The notes under the pieces are model-generated. The model was not told where the DNA came from. It ran no database searches and saw only the letters and a list, made by a program, of their open reading frames with translations. A stretch of DNA of 64,000 nucleotides from Streptomyces sp. TRM70350. GTDB taxonomy: Bacteria > Actinomycetota > Actinomycetes > Streptomycetales > Streptomycetaceae. This document shows positions 32,808-41,691 of the stretch, piece after piece (the first letter of the stretch is position 1; every line of letters starts with the position of its first letter). Position numbers and translations under genes: made by a program. The stretch covers positions 310,001-374,000 of the forward strand of contig NZ_JAHUXH010000006.1 in assembly GCF_019219825.1 (NCBI RefSeq). Direction: 5' to 3'.

Positions 32808-33827
32808 TCACGGCGTCCCGATGCCTGTCGCGCGCGGCCTGAACGTCGTGAGGAAGTCGGACGGCACGCCCTGCGGCGGCCGCTCCTGGCCGTCCATGTC
32901 GACGGTGAGGATGCGCAGCCAGCCGTCGCGTGCCCTGACGCACATCTCGCCCGAGGTCATGACGACTCTGCCCGGCACGGCCGCCGGGTCCACGACGACG
33001 CCGAGCTCGTCGGCCGACAGCACCGTCACGGCGCGCCCGTCACGGGTGAGAGCGTAGGCCCCGGGGTGCCGGTACCCGGCCCGAATGGTGCGTAGTACCT
33101 GACACCGCGAGTGGGTGAAGTTGATCCAGTAGTCCCGTTCCTGGGGCCTTCCGAAATAACGCCGCCACCTGAGGTCCTGGTCGGTGGCGTCGATCTCGCG
33201 TGTGCACAGCTGAGGGATGAGTTCGTGCAGCAGCCGCAGGCAGGCGCGTTCGTGGATCCGGCGTATGCCGAGAGCGGTCTCGTCGCCCGTCATGGTGATG
33301 GCCCGCTGCGCGATCACAGGGCCGGCGTCGATACGGGGTGAGATGAGGTGCGCGGTGACGCCCGTGTCCCGTTCACCGTACTTGGCCATCCAGAAATGGG
33401 GCGCCAGTCCTGCGTACTTGGGAAGCAGACTGGTGTGAAAGTTGATGGGCGCGACAGCCGGGACGCCGATGAGCTCCTCATGCAGGATCTGCTGGTAGTT
33501 CATCACGATGAAGTAGTCGGCAGCCAGTTCTCTGATCGCCTGGACGGATTCGTCGGAGTTCACGTCCGTGGGCCGTAGGACAGGAATCCGTCGGGACCTG
33601 GCCTCGGCCACGAGGTCGACCTGATAGCCCTCTCCGAGGAAGTACGAGCAGACCGCGCCGGGTTTGGTCGTGACGAGTCCGACGAGGGAGACGGACGGAT
33701 TACTGTCGAGGGCGCGCAGAAACGGGGCACCGAACTTCGAGTTGATTTCTGAGAAGAGTGCGACACGTATCGGGCGCATGTCGTTGGCTCGATTGCTCAT
33801 GAAACCCTGCCGGCTTGGTGAGTTCAC
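32808..33827 (-). CDS. Formyltransferase-like protein (Fmt/ArnA superfamily)
   Basis: A 339-residue protein with the formyl_trans_N fold. The catalytic triad is visible: Asn in FIVMNYQQILHEELIG, His in INFHTSLLPKYAGLAPHFW and Asp in GVTAHLISPRIDAGPVI. A C-terminal OB-like domain follows (YWINFTHSRCQVLRTIRAGY onward). It is not the housekeeping methionyl-tRNA formyltransferase: the N-terminus and the SLLP context differ and there is no def or rsmB neighbour. It would transfer formyl from N10-formyl-THF to an amino group of a sugar or small molecule. GTG 33827 has GAGGA five bases upstream; ATG 33800 is an alternative. It lies downstream of an LCP gene. Confidence 0.8.
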   Translation of the reverse strand: MNSPSRQGFMSNRANDMRPIRVALFSEINSKFGAPFLRALDSNPSVSLVGLVTTKPGAVCSYFLGEGYQVDLVAEARSRRIPVLRPTDVNSDESVQAIRELAADYFIVMNYQQILHEELIGVPAVAPINFHTSLLPKYAGLAPHFWMAKYGERDTGVTAHLISPRIDAGPVIAQRAITMTGDETALGIRRIHERACLRLLHELIPQLCTREIDATDQDLRWRRYFGRPQERDYWINFTHSRCQVLRTIRAGYRHPGAYALTRDGRAVTVLSADELGVVVDPAAVPGRVVMTSGEMCVRARDGWLRILTVDMDGQERPPQGVPSDFLTTFRPRATGIGTP

Positions 33828-33970
33828 TGTTGTCCTCGTTGGGCTCGTTGTGCTCGGTGTCCTCGCACCATAGGCGGAACTTCACCGAGGCCAGGAGATC
33901 CGACCGTAGGAATTCAGGAGTCACGATTCCGTCCCCCGGACGCCGTTCGATCTTCGCCAAATTCGACGCA

Positions 33971-35443
33971 TCAGTCCACACAGGGAATTCCCTTGCCGCT
34001 GAGACCCTGCGGCAGCGGCTTCGCAGCAGGCGATGCCTTATCGACTGAGCCACGCAGTGCGGCGGGAAGGGTGAAGTCACCGCCGAGTACGACACTGAGT
34101 CGGCCGGTCTTCACCGTTCCGTCCGATTCGACGGCCGCACCTCCGAGAAGGCGTGCGAGCTGCTCGGCCTCCGCCCGCCCGTTCGGTCCGAAGTGGACGA
34201 CGGTCGCGTTCTGGTGCTCCGCATTGCCGATCCGGCCCTGCTGGTAGCCCTTGGCGCCCAGTGCTTCGGCGGTGCTCCTGGCCAGTCCGTCCTTGCCCGT
34301 GCCGTTGCGGACGTCGACCGTCGGCAGGGGTTCGCGGTGCCCGGTCTCCTTCGGGCTTGCTGACAGTGCGCGCTGCACGAAGGAGTGGACCGCGTCCGGG
34401 TCCACCAGGTTGACGGACTGTCCGTTCCTCGTGGCGAAGCCGGCGATGGGCAGCGTGTGGAACTCCACGTTCCCACCGGACAGGGAACTGGCCTGGCGGA
34501 CGAAGCTCAGAAGATCCCATCCCGCGTCGATGACCAGATCCTTCTTGGACGCGTTGATCAGGTCGGTCAGCCGGGAAAGCGTACTGAAGACGCCTTCGTT
34601 GCGAAGTTTGTACATGACGGAGGAGAGGAACGCCTGCTGCCGTCGCGTTCGATCGAGGTCGCCGTTCGGAAGGCCGTGCCGCTGTCGCACGAAGGCCAGT
34701 GCCTGTGCCCCGTTCAACGTCTGGTGGCCGGCCGGGAAGCCCGCCCCCGAGTAGCGGTCCTTCACGGGGTGCTTCAAGCAGACCTCGACTCCACCGAGGG
34801 CGTTCGCCAGGTCGTAGAAGCCGGCGAGATTGACCTCGGCGAAGTGGTCGATCGGGACCTTGAGGAAGTCCTCAACGGTCTGTATCTCGGCGCGGCGTCC
34901 CGCTTCGCGTCCCTCCCGTTCCAGCCGGATCTCGTCGGTCTCACCCGCCTGCCGCAGCTTCTCCTCTTCTCGTGCCTTGGCGAGCCCGTACGCTTCCTTG
35001 ATCTTTCCATGGCCGAAGCCCGGTCTTTCCACGTAGTCGTCTCGCGGGATCGATATGCCGGTGGCCTTGCTGCCGTCGTTGGGAACGTGAAGCAGTATCA
35101 GGGTATTGGTGTTGTACCCGCCGATGTCGCTGTGGCCGGCGTGCAATTGCTTGAGGATCGCGGGCGGCAGATCCTGCCCGTTCTGGTCCTTCCTGCTGTC
35201 CAGGCCCATCAGGAGGATGTTCGTTGAACCGTCCCTGGGCCTCGGGGCGTGGGAAGGGAGGGCATGTGAAGTCGCGATGCCGCTCTCGAGGTCCCGCATA
35301 AGGTGCCAGCAGATTCCGCCCGCTATGAGCGCCACGATGACTACGCCGAGGGTGATACGGCGTATCCATGTCCGTGCGGGATGTCGTTTCGGCGCGGCGT
35401 GTGACCATGTGGTCGTGGAATCGTCGTCGGTCGGCGATGACAT
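33971..35443 (-). CDS. LytR-CpsA-Psr (LCP) family glycopolymer ligase
   Basis: A 490-residue membrane protein with one N-terminal transmembrane helix (ITLGVVIVALIAGGICWHLM), an extracytoplasmic LCP domain (NILLMGLDSRKD, NTNTLILLHVPND, GISIPRDDYVE, ALAFVRQRHGLPNGDLDRTR) and a C-terminal LytR_C domain (VDVRNGTGKDGLARSTAEAL). LCP enzymes attach teichoic-acid-like or arabinogalactan-like polymers to peptidoglycan. A Glu/Arg-rich helical insert (EEEKLRQAGETDEIRLEREG) after the IPRDDY region is unusual. It starts 30 bases after the SigE-family sigma gene, very probably in one operon. Confidence 0.93.
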   Translation of the reverse strand: MSSPTDDDSTTTWSHAAPKRHPARTWIRRITLGVVIVALIAGGICWHLMRDLESGIATSHALPSHAPRPRDGSTNILLMGLDSRKDQNGQDLPPAILKQLHAGHSDIGGYNTNTLILLHVPNDGSKATGISIPRDDYVERPGFGHGKIKEAYGLAKAREEEKLRQAGETDEIRLEREGREAGRRAEIQTVEDFLKVPIDHFAEVNLAGFYDLANALGGVEVCLKHPVKDRYSGAGFPAGHQTLNGAQALAFVRQRHGLPNGDLDRTRRQQAFLSSVMYKLRNEGVFSTLSRLTDLINASKKDLVIDAGWDLLSFVRQASSLSGGNVEFHTLPIAGFATRNGQSVNLVDPDAVHSFVQRALSASPKETGHREPLPTVDVRNGTGKDGLARSTAEALGAKGYQQGRIGNAEHQNATVVHFGPNGRAEAEQLARLLGGAAVESDGTVKTGRLSVVLGGDFTLPAALRGSVDKASPAAKPLPQGLSGKGIPCVD

Positions 35444-35473
35444 GGGGCGTGGGTCCTCGGTTCTGAGACGCGT

Positions 35474-36022
35474 TCACGAAGGGTTGGGGTGACTCGGAGG
35501 CGACGACGCCGGTTTCTCCCCCGCCAGGTGCAGCAATCGCCAACGGAGGGAACGCATGGCACGGAAGCTGAGACTCTTCACGGCCCCGACGGCGATCCCG
35601 AGTGTTTCGGCGATGTCCGCCTCCGTCATCCCGTACCAGTAGCGGAGCACGATGACCTTCCGCTGACTCTTGGTGAGGGTGGCGATTGCCTGCTCCAGCT
35701 CGCCGTTGTCCGTTTCCCCTGGAGGGAGGCAGGCCTGCGCGATGGAGTCCTGCGCGACGAGCAGCTCCACATCCTGCGGGAGTCCACAGCTCACTGTCCT
35801 GGGTGTCCGTTGAGCCGAGCGGTAGCGGTCCCTGACCAGATTGGTGAGGACACGTTGCGCATAGGCCTCGGGATGGGAAATGGCGGACCAATGACACGCC
35901 GTCCGGAGAAGAGTCGCCTGCAGAAGATCCTCCGCTGCGTGCCAGTCGCCATGGGCCAGGGTCAGAGCTCGACGGAAGAGCCTTGGGGAATGGGCTGTGG
36001 CGAATTCGTCGAAGCCAGGCAC
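35474..36022 (-). CDS. SigE-family (ECF) RNA polymerase sigma factor
   Basis: A 182-residue SigE-type ECF factor of the actinobacterial family. Sigma2 covers about residues 10-75 (DWHAAEDLLQATLLRTACHW, AYAQRVLTNLVRDRYR) and sigma4 residues 110-165 (LTKSQRKVIVLRYWYGMTEA, DIAETLGIAVGAVKSLSFRA). The start is GTG. It directly precedes the LCP gene, so it probably drives an envelope response that includes it. No anti-sigma gene is adjacent. Confidence 0.9.
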   Translation of the reverse strand: MPGFDEFATAHSPRLFRRALTLAHGDWHAAEDLLQATLLRTACHWSAISHPEAYAQRVLTNLVRDRYRSAQRTPRTVSCGLPQDVELLVAQDSIAQACLPPGETDNGELEQAIATLTKSQRKVIVLRYWYGMTEADIAETLGIAVGAVKSLSFRAMRSLRWRLLHLAGEKPASSPPSHPNPS

Positions 36023-36254
36023 GTTCCGCTCGCTCTCACTGCTGTTCGATCAGTCATCGAGCCAAGCACCGATACGGCCAGGAAGCCGTCGTCCGATAGG
36101 ACGACGAGCGGGACGAAACCGACGTCCGGCACAGGCCCCGCGGTCCACCTCCTCGTCGCAAGCCCTGCCCTTTTGGGACATGGATTCGGCCTGTTTCAGC
36201 GGCTGATGGGGAAAGGCTGAGGCCGTCGGCCGTCGGAAGACTGCAGCCCGCGCA

Positions 36255-36305
36255 TCTCTCCTCCACCCATTTCTCTCCTCCACCCATTTCTCTCCTCCAC
36301 CCCTT
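36255..36305 (+). repeat. Three tandem 17-bp repeats upstream of the ATP-grasp gene
   Basis: Unit TCTCTCCTCCACCCATT occurs three times head to tail (36255-36271, 36272-36288, 36289-36305), the last with one mismatch. It lies in the 311-base divergent intergenic region, ending 28 bases before the ATP-grasp start. It could be regulator-binding iterons or a slippage product. The rest of 36023-36254 shows no gene. Confidence 0.85.
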
Positions 36306-36333
36306 TCCGAGGGACGACGCTCGTGAGGTCTGC

Positions 36334-37716
36334 ATGGATCACCTCCTGTTCGTATACGCCAAGGGCGGCCCTCCGCTGGAGCACGTCGTGCCGCGCATCG
36401 CGGCTCACGCACGGGTACACGTGCTGGCCTTCAGCGAGTTGCCGCGCACGGGGGCGGCCTTCTGGGAGTCGTCCGTCGCATCGGTGCGGCATGTGACCGT
36501 CGAGTACGAGACGGGCCTCGTGGACGTGATCGTCAGCCGGGCCAAAGCTGTCCGCGCAGACGCGGTGTTGACCGTGTCGGAGTGCGCCGTGGTGGCCGTG
36601 GCCCGGGCGTGCACCGAGTTGGGCCTGCCGGGGGCCGGCGACGGGGCCGTGCTGGCGCGCGACAAATGTGCGATGCGCAGCGCATGGCAGGCGGCCGGTG
36701 TACCCGTACCCCGTTTCGTCCCTGTGCGGAGCGAGGTCGACGCGTTCGCCGCAGCACCTCGGTTGAGCCCGCCGCTGGTGCTCAAGCCCGCGTGGGGCAT
36801 CGGATCCGTGGCACATCAGATCATCCACCACCCTGACGAAACGGCCGGAGCCTGCGCCACCGCAATGGACTTCCTCGAAAGGTCCACGCCGACCGACCTG
36901 GTCTGCCTGGACAGGGGCAGCCCCGCGGCATCAGGGGGCTTCATCCTCGAAGAGATCGTGCCTGGCGCCGCCGCGGACTGGTACACGGACGCGAATGCCT
37001 GGGGCGACTACGTCACGGTGGAAGGCATCGTCGCGGGCGGCGAGTACCACCCCTTGTGCATCACCGGGAAACTACCGGTTGTTCCGCCCTTCACCGACAG
37101 GGCCGGCATCATCCCCGCAGCGCTGCCGGAGGCGGCCCAGAGGCGTATCGAGTCGCTGTCGAGAGCAGCGGTCGACGCGCTCAATCTGTCGACCTGCGCC
37201 ACCCATACGAAGATCAAGCTGGGGCCGGGCGGCGCCATGTGGGTCATCGGAACCGCCGCACGGGTCGGTGGGGCGATGACCGCCCGGCAGATGGAGCTGG
37301 CGTTCGGAATCGACGTCATCGGCATGGTCACCCGTGAGCTGCTGGGCCTACCGGTGGCCTACCCGTCCCGGATGCCGGTCCGGGGCCGCGAGGCGTCCGC
37401 TTCTCTTCTCGTGCACGCGGCTCACGGGGACGGCACGCCGTGGGTCGAACAGCGCGTATGGGACTTCGGCGCCGTCGAGTGGCGCGATCTTCTCGCCGAC
37501 GACAGCCGTATCGCCGTGGTGCGTGAATCATCGCTTCCCGATGGGCGCCCGATGCCCGCCTACGATCCAGCGGGCGGATCCATCGGCACGGCCGCGCTCT
37601 GCCTGATCACCGGTCGCACGCCCGCGACAGTGAACCGCGACTGCCATCGCATCGGCGAACTGCTCTACCAGCGTCTGGCAGTTGCGGCAGACGGCGAGAG
37701 GGGAGGTGGGCGGTGA
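36334..37716 (+). CDS. ATP-grasp family ligase
   Basis: A 460-residue ATP-grasp enzyme. The N-terminal pre-ATP-grasp Rossmann part (LLFVYAKGGPPLEHV) is followed by a nucleotide-binding lobe (VLARDKCAMRSAWQAAGVPV, PLVLKPAWGIGS, FILEEIVPG) and the metal-binding region ATHTKIKLGPGGAMWVIGTA. Such enzymes couple a carboxylate to an amine or thiol with ATP; L-amino-acid ligases and natural-product ligases are the closest type. The substrate is unknown. ATG has GAGG five bases upstream. It is divergent from the sigma-LCP operon and followed by an FtsW-like gene 228 bases on. Confidence 0.85.
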   Translation: MDHLLFVYAKGGPPLEHVVPRIAAHARVHVLAFSELPRTGAAFWESSVASVRHVTVEYETGLVDVIVSRAKAVRADAVLTVSECAVVAVARACTELGLPGAGDGAVLARDKCAMRSAWQAAGVPVPRFVPVRSEVDAFAAAPRLSPPLVLKPAWGIGSVAHQIIHHPDETAGACATAMDFLERSTPTDLVCLDRGSPAASGGFILEEIVPGAAADWYTDANAWGDYVTVEGIVAGGEYHPLCITGKLPVVPPFTDRAGIIPAALPEAAQRRIESLSRAAVDALNLSTCATHTKIKLGPGGAMWVIGTAARVGGAMTARQMELAFGIDVIGMVTRELLGLPVAYPSRMPVRGREASASLLVHAAHGDGTPWVEQRVWDFGAVEWRDLLADDSRIAVVRESSLPDGRPMPAYDPAGGSIGTAALCLITGRTPATVNRDCHRIGELLYQRLAVAADGERGGGR

Positions 37717-37944
37717 CGGCTGTCGCCCCGCTCGGAAGCGTCCGCACCGGAAAGCAATCGCACCGGAAAAGCAACCGCATCGTCATACGACTGGTGGACG
37801 GACCATCGCCCATAGCCGTGCGACGGTGGCCCGATGCGGCTTTCGGCAACGGGTGATGGCACATCAGCACGGGCGGCGTCGTACGGGCCGCCTCCCCCGA
37901 CCTCGCGGCTCTCCCCGAGTGCCGGCCGGCACTCGGAGGGCGGC

Positions 37945-39279
37945 ATGGAAGCACTCGCGCGCCGCCGACGCCGGATCGAGGCGCTGATGACCGCGCTCGC
38001 GGTGGCCGTCACGGTCATGGGCTACTTCTGCGAGTCGATCGCCACGACGGGGACGCTGCCCTCCGGTCTGACCGGATTCACCATCGCCCAGTGCCTCCTC
38101 CCGCTCGCCGCGCACGTGGTCGTGCGCCGGTGCGCGCCGTACGCGGACCCCGTCATCCTTCCGGTGGCCACCCTGCTCACCGGCCTCGGGCTGGTACTGA
38201 TCCACCGGCTCGATCATGCCTACGCGGCACGCTTTCACGCGTCGCCGGCCGCTCCGGACCAGTTGCTGTGGACGGTTCTCGGTGTGGCGTCGTTCATCGC
38301 CGTCCTGGTACTCCTCAAAGACCACCGCAGGTTGCAGCGCTACATCTACCTGACCGTGGCTCTGGGCATGGTCCTGCTGATGGCGCCCGCGTTCTTTCCG
38401 GGAGACACCTACGGTGCCAAGCGGTGGATCTCCCTGGGACCGGTGTCCATCCAGCCGGGCGAATTCGTCAAGGTGATGATCGTGGTGTTCTTCGCCGGGT
38501 ATCTCGTCACCCATCGCGACGCTCTGGCGCTGACCGGCCGCCGGTTCTGGGGACTGCGGCTGCCGCCCGGCCGCCAGTTCGCCCCGATCGTCACGGTGTG
38601 GGTCCTCAGCCTGCTCGTCCTGGTCGTGGAGCGGGACCTCGGCACTTCGCTGATCTTCTTCGGCGTGTTCGTCGTCATGCTCTACGTGGCGACCGAACGC
38701 ACCAGTTGGATCGTGTTCGGTCTCCTGATGGCCGGTGTGGGGGCATTCGCCGTCGGTTCCCTCGAACCTCACGTGCGGGGGCGGATCGTCGCCTGGCAGC
38801 ATCCCTTCGACATCTTCCTGCCTCCCGATCAGCGGCCTCCGGGCCTGGTGTCCGACCAGGCGGCTCAGGCTCTCTTCGCCATGGGAAGCGGGGGCATGAC
38901 CGGGACCGGCCTGGGACAGGGGCACCCCGAACTCATCGGCTTCGCCGGGCGCAGTGACTTCATTCTGGCCGCCGCGGGAGAAGAACTGGGCCTGGCCGGC
39001 GTCATGGCCATCCTTCTTCTCTACGCCCTGTTGATCGAGCGTGGTATGCGCACTGCGCTCAGTCTGCGGGACCCTTTCGGCAAGCTGCTTGCCGTGGGCC
39101 TGTCCACGGCCCTGGCTTTGCAGGTCTTTGTGGTCGCGGGCGGTGTCACGGGGCTCATACCGCTGACGGGAAAGGCACTGCCCTTCCTCGCTCAGGGCGG
39201 TTCCTCTCTCCTTGCCAACTGGATACTGGCAGCCCTGCTGATCCGGGTCAGCGACAGAGCGGCACAGTCGGGCGAGTAG
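37945..39279 (+). CDS. FtsW/RodA/SpoVE-family (SEDS) protein
   Basis: A 444-residue SEDS membrane protein with about ten hydrophobic segments. Diagnostic stretches are FPGDTYGAKRWISLGPVSIQ, PGEFVKVMIVVFFAGYL, VVERDLGTSLIFFGVFVVML, GGMTGTGLGQGHPELI, DFILAAAGEELGLAG and LPFLAQGGSSLLANWILAAL. SEDS proteins polymerise lipid II together with a class B PBP; none is adjacent. The ATG at 37945 has GGAGGG four bases upstream; upstream in-frame starts add Pro/Ser-rich sequence. It is probably an accessory paralogue, given the absence of the dcw or rodA context. The gap 37717-37944 shows a short direct repeat (CGCACCGGAAA) and no gene. Confidence 0.92.
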   Translation: MEALARRRRRIEALMTALAVAVTVMGYFCESIATTGTLPSGLTGFTIAQCLLPLAAHVVVRRCAPYADPVILPVATLLTGLGLVLIHRLDHAYAARFHASPAAPDQLLWTVLGVASFIAVLVLLKDHRRLQRYIYLTVALGMVLLMAPAFFPGDTYGAKRWISLGPVSIQPGEFVKVMIVVFFAGYLVTHRDALALTGRRFWGLRLPPGRQFAPIVTVWVLSLLVLVVERDLGTSLIFFGVFVVMLYVATERTSWIVFGLLMAGVGAFAVGSLEPHVRGRIVAWQHPFDIFLPPDQRPPGLVSDQAAQALFAMGSGGMTGTGLGQGHPELIGFAGRSDFILAAAGEELGLAGVMAILLLYALLIERGMRTALSLRDPFGKLLAVGLSTALALQVFVVAGGVTGLIPLTGKALPFLAQGGSSLLANWILAALLIRVSDRAAQSGE

Positions 39280-39377
39280 CCCGGGCCGACGCCTGTTTCC
39301 TGCGTCTCGTCCACCAGTTGCCGGACCGGCCCTTCCACACCCGGTACGGAGGCTGCGGCCGGGTGTCAGCTTCTCGG

Positions 39378-39636
39378 AGTTCACGGAGGCATGGGTTGCC
39401 GAGCCGAATCACTTCGGCCGACCGGTTCGGGTGTCTCATGCGCAGCGGATGGGCGACGACCGCGAGATCGTTTCCTGTGCACTGATCGACGCCACTCAGA
39501 GTGGGTGGAGGAGGCGCTTCGTATTCCTGAGGTGGCGCAGCCGGAGTACGCCCGCCACAGCCAGATCGACCAAGTGATCGAACGCACGGTGCTCAAAGGA
39601 CTCTACGAAGTGGTCGACACGACCGCACTGACGTGA
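39378..39636 (+). pseudogene. Unidentified gene fragment, possibly frameshifted
   Basis: Two frames look protein-like in succession: VRVSHAQRMGDDREIVSCAL up to about 39500, then EWVEEALRIPEVAQPEYARH and QIDQVIERTVLKGLYEVVD to a stop at 39636. I do not recognise the family. The second frame could alternatively be an 81-codon gene from 39391. A strong terminator follows immediately. Bases 39280-39377 are empty. Confidence 0.3.
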
Positions 39637-39638
39637 CC

Positions 39639-39708
39639 GACACCTCATGCGTCGGGCCCCGGGGCTGTGTGAAGCCCCGGGGCCCGACGTTTGAACGTAT
39701 GAGGTGTC
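39639..39708. terminator. Compound bidirectional terminator
   Basis: A 17-bp perfect stem (39650-39666 with 39673-39689, 6-base loop) is nested inside a second 10-bp inverted repeat (39639-39648 with 39699-39708). It sits between convergent genes, its outer arm reaching the stop of the PPOX gene. Confidence 0.85.
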
Positions 39709-40330
39709 AGTAGCGTTCTCGGGCGTCCGTCGCGGAGATGTGTTCATCCAGCGCCGCAGCGGGCTGATCGAGGCGGAGCTGGTCCTTGAGGATGCTGCCG
39801 AAGGTCGGCAGCTCGCGCCGGTCGGGCCACCCGCTCACATCCCACAACCCGGACCTCTTGAAGGCCTTGGCGCAATGGAAGTAGACCTCCTCGACGTCGA
39901 GCAGCAGCGCCAGCACAGGCCGCCTGCCTCGCACAGCCATCGCGTCCGTGAAGGGGGCGTCCTTGATGAGACGCGCCCGTCCGTTGACTCGCAGGGTCTC
40001 CTGGACGCCGGGGATCATGAACAGCAGCCCGGCGTGCGGGTTGTCGAGGACGTTGCGGAAGCTGTCGAGCCGGCGGTTGCCGGGGCGGTCGGGTATCGCC
40101 AGGGCCCCGTCGTCGAGAACGTGCGTGAATCCGGCGGCGTCGCCCCGGGGTGATACGTCACAGCGTCCCTCGGCGTCGGCCGTGGCGAGCAGGCAGAAGG
40201 GAGAGCGGGAGATCCAGGCCCGCGCGTGGGCGTCAAGGCAGTCGAGCTGCTTCCGGCGAACGGCGGGGCTCGGGTGGTCGATGAGCTCTCGCAGTTCCGA
40301 TGCGTCCTTGATTCCCGTGTAGCCGGTCAC
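39707..40330 (-). CDS. Pyridoxamine 5'-phosphate oxidase (PPOX)-family protein, MSMEG_1061 type
   Basis: A 207-residue split-barrel flavin/F420-binding protein. Motifs are SPFCLLATADAEGRCDVSPR, GFTHVLDDGALAIPDRPGN, LLFMIPGVQETLRVNGRARL and VEEVYFHCAKAFKRSGLWD; the last is typical of the MSMEG_1061 subfamily. The reaction is unknown; relatives reduce diverse small molecules. The GTG at 40330 has GAGAGG eight bases upstream; the GTG at 40339 lies too close to that site. It is a single gene with a palindrome just upstream. Confidence 0.85.
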   Translation of the reverse strand: MTGYTGIKDASELRELIDHPSPAVRRKQLDCLDAHARAWISRSPFCLLATADAEGRCDVSPRGDAAGFTHVLDDGALAIPDRPGNRRLDSFRNVLDNPHAGLLFMIPGVQETLRVNGRARLIKDAPFTDAMAVRGRRPVLALLLDVEEVYFHCAKAFKRSGLWDVSGWPDRRELPTFGSILKDQLRLDQPAAALDEHISATDARERY

Positions 40331-40350
40331 GGTACTCACCTCTCCGCCTC

Positions 40351-40367
40351 TGCTGTCGAGGACAGCA
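40351..40367. promoter_or_regulatory. Palindrome upstream of the PPOX gene
   Basis: TGCTGTC-GAG-GACAGCA, a perfect 7+3+7 inverted repeat 20 bases before the PPOX start, is a candidate operator. The remaining stretch up to 40714 holds no supported gene; part of it may be the promoter of the deacetylase gene. Confidence 0.35.
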
Positions 40368-40714
40368 GCCGTGTGCTGACCGAAATCCACTGTCACCCGC
40401 GGCCGCGGGCAGCACCTTCCTCCGATCGGTCGACAACCGGTATGACCAGGACGCCGACGCTCCGACACGGGAGGCCACCACTCCCTCACTCCACGTAGCC
40501 AGTCGAAGGCTTTGCGCATTGCCGACCTGCGAGGACGCCCTGCTCCGCGTACATCTCAGGCCGCGATCCTCCGGCCCGTCAGCCGATCAGCGGACCAGTC
40601 ACGGCGCCGCACGACGGTTGCATGGAGTCCCGCCGACCGGCGGTTCCAGCCGGCACGCGAACGCGTGGCAGGTGCGCGTGGTGCTGACGGTGCGAGAGAG
40701 ACGGAGCCGAGAGA

Positions 40715-41569
40715 ATGAGTCGCCCCTCCCATCACCCCAGGCACCGCGAACGCCGGAGCCAGAGCATGGCCCACGGGCGTCAACGATCCGTTCTCACGGC
40801 GATGTTGCTGTGCCTCGTGAGCGTCGGCGGTTGCGCCGTGGAGCACGAAGCGGTGGCCGTGGCACCCTCGCAGAGCGGCGCCGCGCACAGCCGGCCCTCC
40901 CCCGGCGCCTCCACGGCGCCGTCCCCCAGCCCTCAGGCGGGCGGGCTCGCCGTGCACAACCAGGTGAACCCGGCGATCGCCCACAGCACCGGCGCGGGCA
41001 GCCGCACCGTCGCGCTCACCTTCGACGACGGCCCCGACCCGCGTTGGACGCCGCAGATCCTTTCCCTGCTCTCCCAGTACCACGCCCGTGCGACGTTCTG
41101 TCTGATCGGTCCGCTGGCGGAAGCCCATCCCGAGCTCGTGCGGGACATCGTCGCCGCCGGGCACCGGCTGTGCGACCACACGGTCCACCACAACGAGGCC
41201 ATGCACGCCCTGCCACCCGGCGCCCAGGAATACGAGATCACCGGAGCCCAGGCCATGATCTCCCGGGCCGCCGGGGTGAGTGCCCCGCTGCGGTACTTCA
41301 GGGCTCCCGGCGGTGACTTCACCCCCGCCATTCGGCAGATCGCGGCGCGCCACGGGCTGCGTCCGCTGGGTTGGACGGTCGACGCCGAGGACTGGAAGCG
41401 GCCCGGTGTCGCCGCGATCGTGTCCAACGTCAAGCGGGAGCTGCGGCCCGGGGGCATCGTGCTGATGCACGATGCCGGCGGCGACCGCTCCGAGACGGTT
41501 CAGGCGCTCAGGCAGTTGCTGCCCTGGCTGGTGGCCGAAGGCTACGGCTTCGAATTCCCGGAGACCTGA
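40715..41569 (+). CDS. Polysaccharide deacetylase (NodB) lipoprotein
   Basis: A 284-residue exported protein. Lipoprotein signal: VLTAMLLCLVSVGGC with the acylated Cys at about residue 40, followed by a Ser/Pro-rich linker. The NodB domain has the catalytic VALTFDDGPDPRWTP, the metal histidines in DHTVHHNEAM, RYFRAPGGDFTPA and GIVLMHDAGGDRSETVQAL. It would deacetylate peptidoglycan or another amino-sugar polymer on the outer membrane face. Start ATG 40715; ATG 40766 would give a shorter signal. It is a single gene. Confidence 0.88.
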   Translation: MSRPSHHPRHRERRSQSMAHGRQRSVLTAMLLCLVSVGGCAVEHEAVAVAPSQSGAAHSRPSPGASTAPSPSPQAGGLAVHNQVNPAIAHSTGAGSRTVALTFDDGPDPRWTPQILSLLSQYHARATFCLIGPLAEAHPELVRDIVAAGHRLCDHTVHHNEAMHALPPGAQEYEITGAQAMISRAAGVSAPLRYFRAPGGDFTPAIRQIAARHGLRPLGWTVDAEDWKRPGVAAIVSNVKRELRPGGIVLMHDAGGDRSETVQALRQLLPWLVAEGYGFEFPET

Positions 41570-41691
41570 GCAATGACTGCGGTGGGCACCACGCCGTAGC
41601 GCTACAGCACGCAGCGCCGGCTCTGTCCAGGTACGGTCAGATCCGGCGCTGAGCGGTATCGGCACGGTATCGGCCTGGGGAACACGCAGGA

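Noticed and set aside
32808..33827. Housekeeping methionyl-tRNA formyltransferase
   Set aside because: Neighbours are LCP and sigma genes and not def/rsmB, and the sequence around the catalytic motif differs from typical Fmt.
36255..36305. CRISPR array
   Set aside because: The 17-bp units are directly abutted with no spacers, and no cas gene is present.
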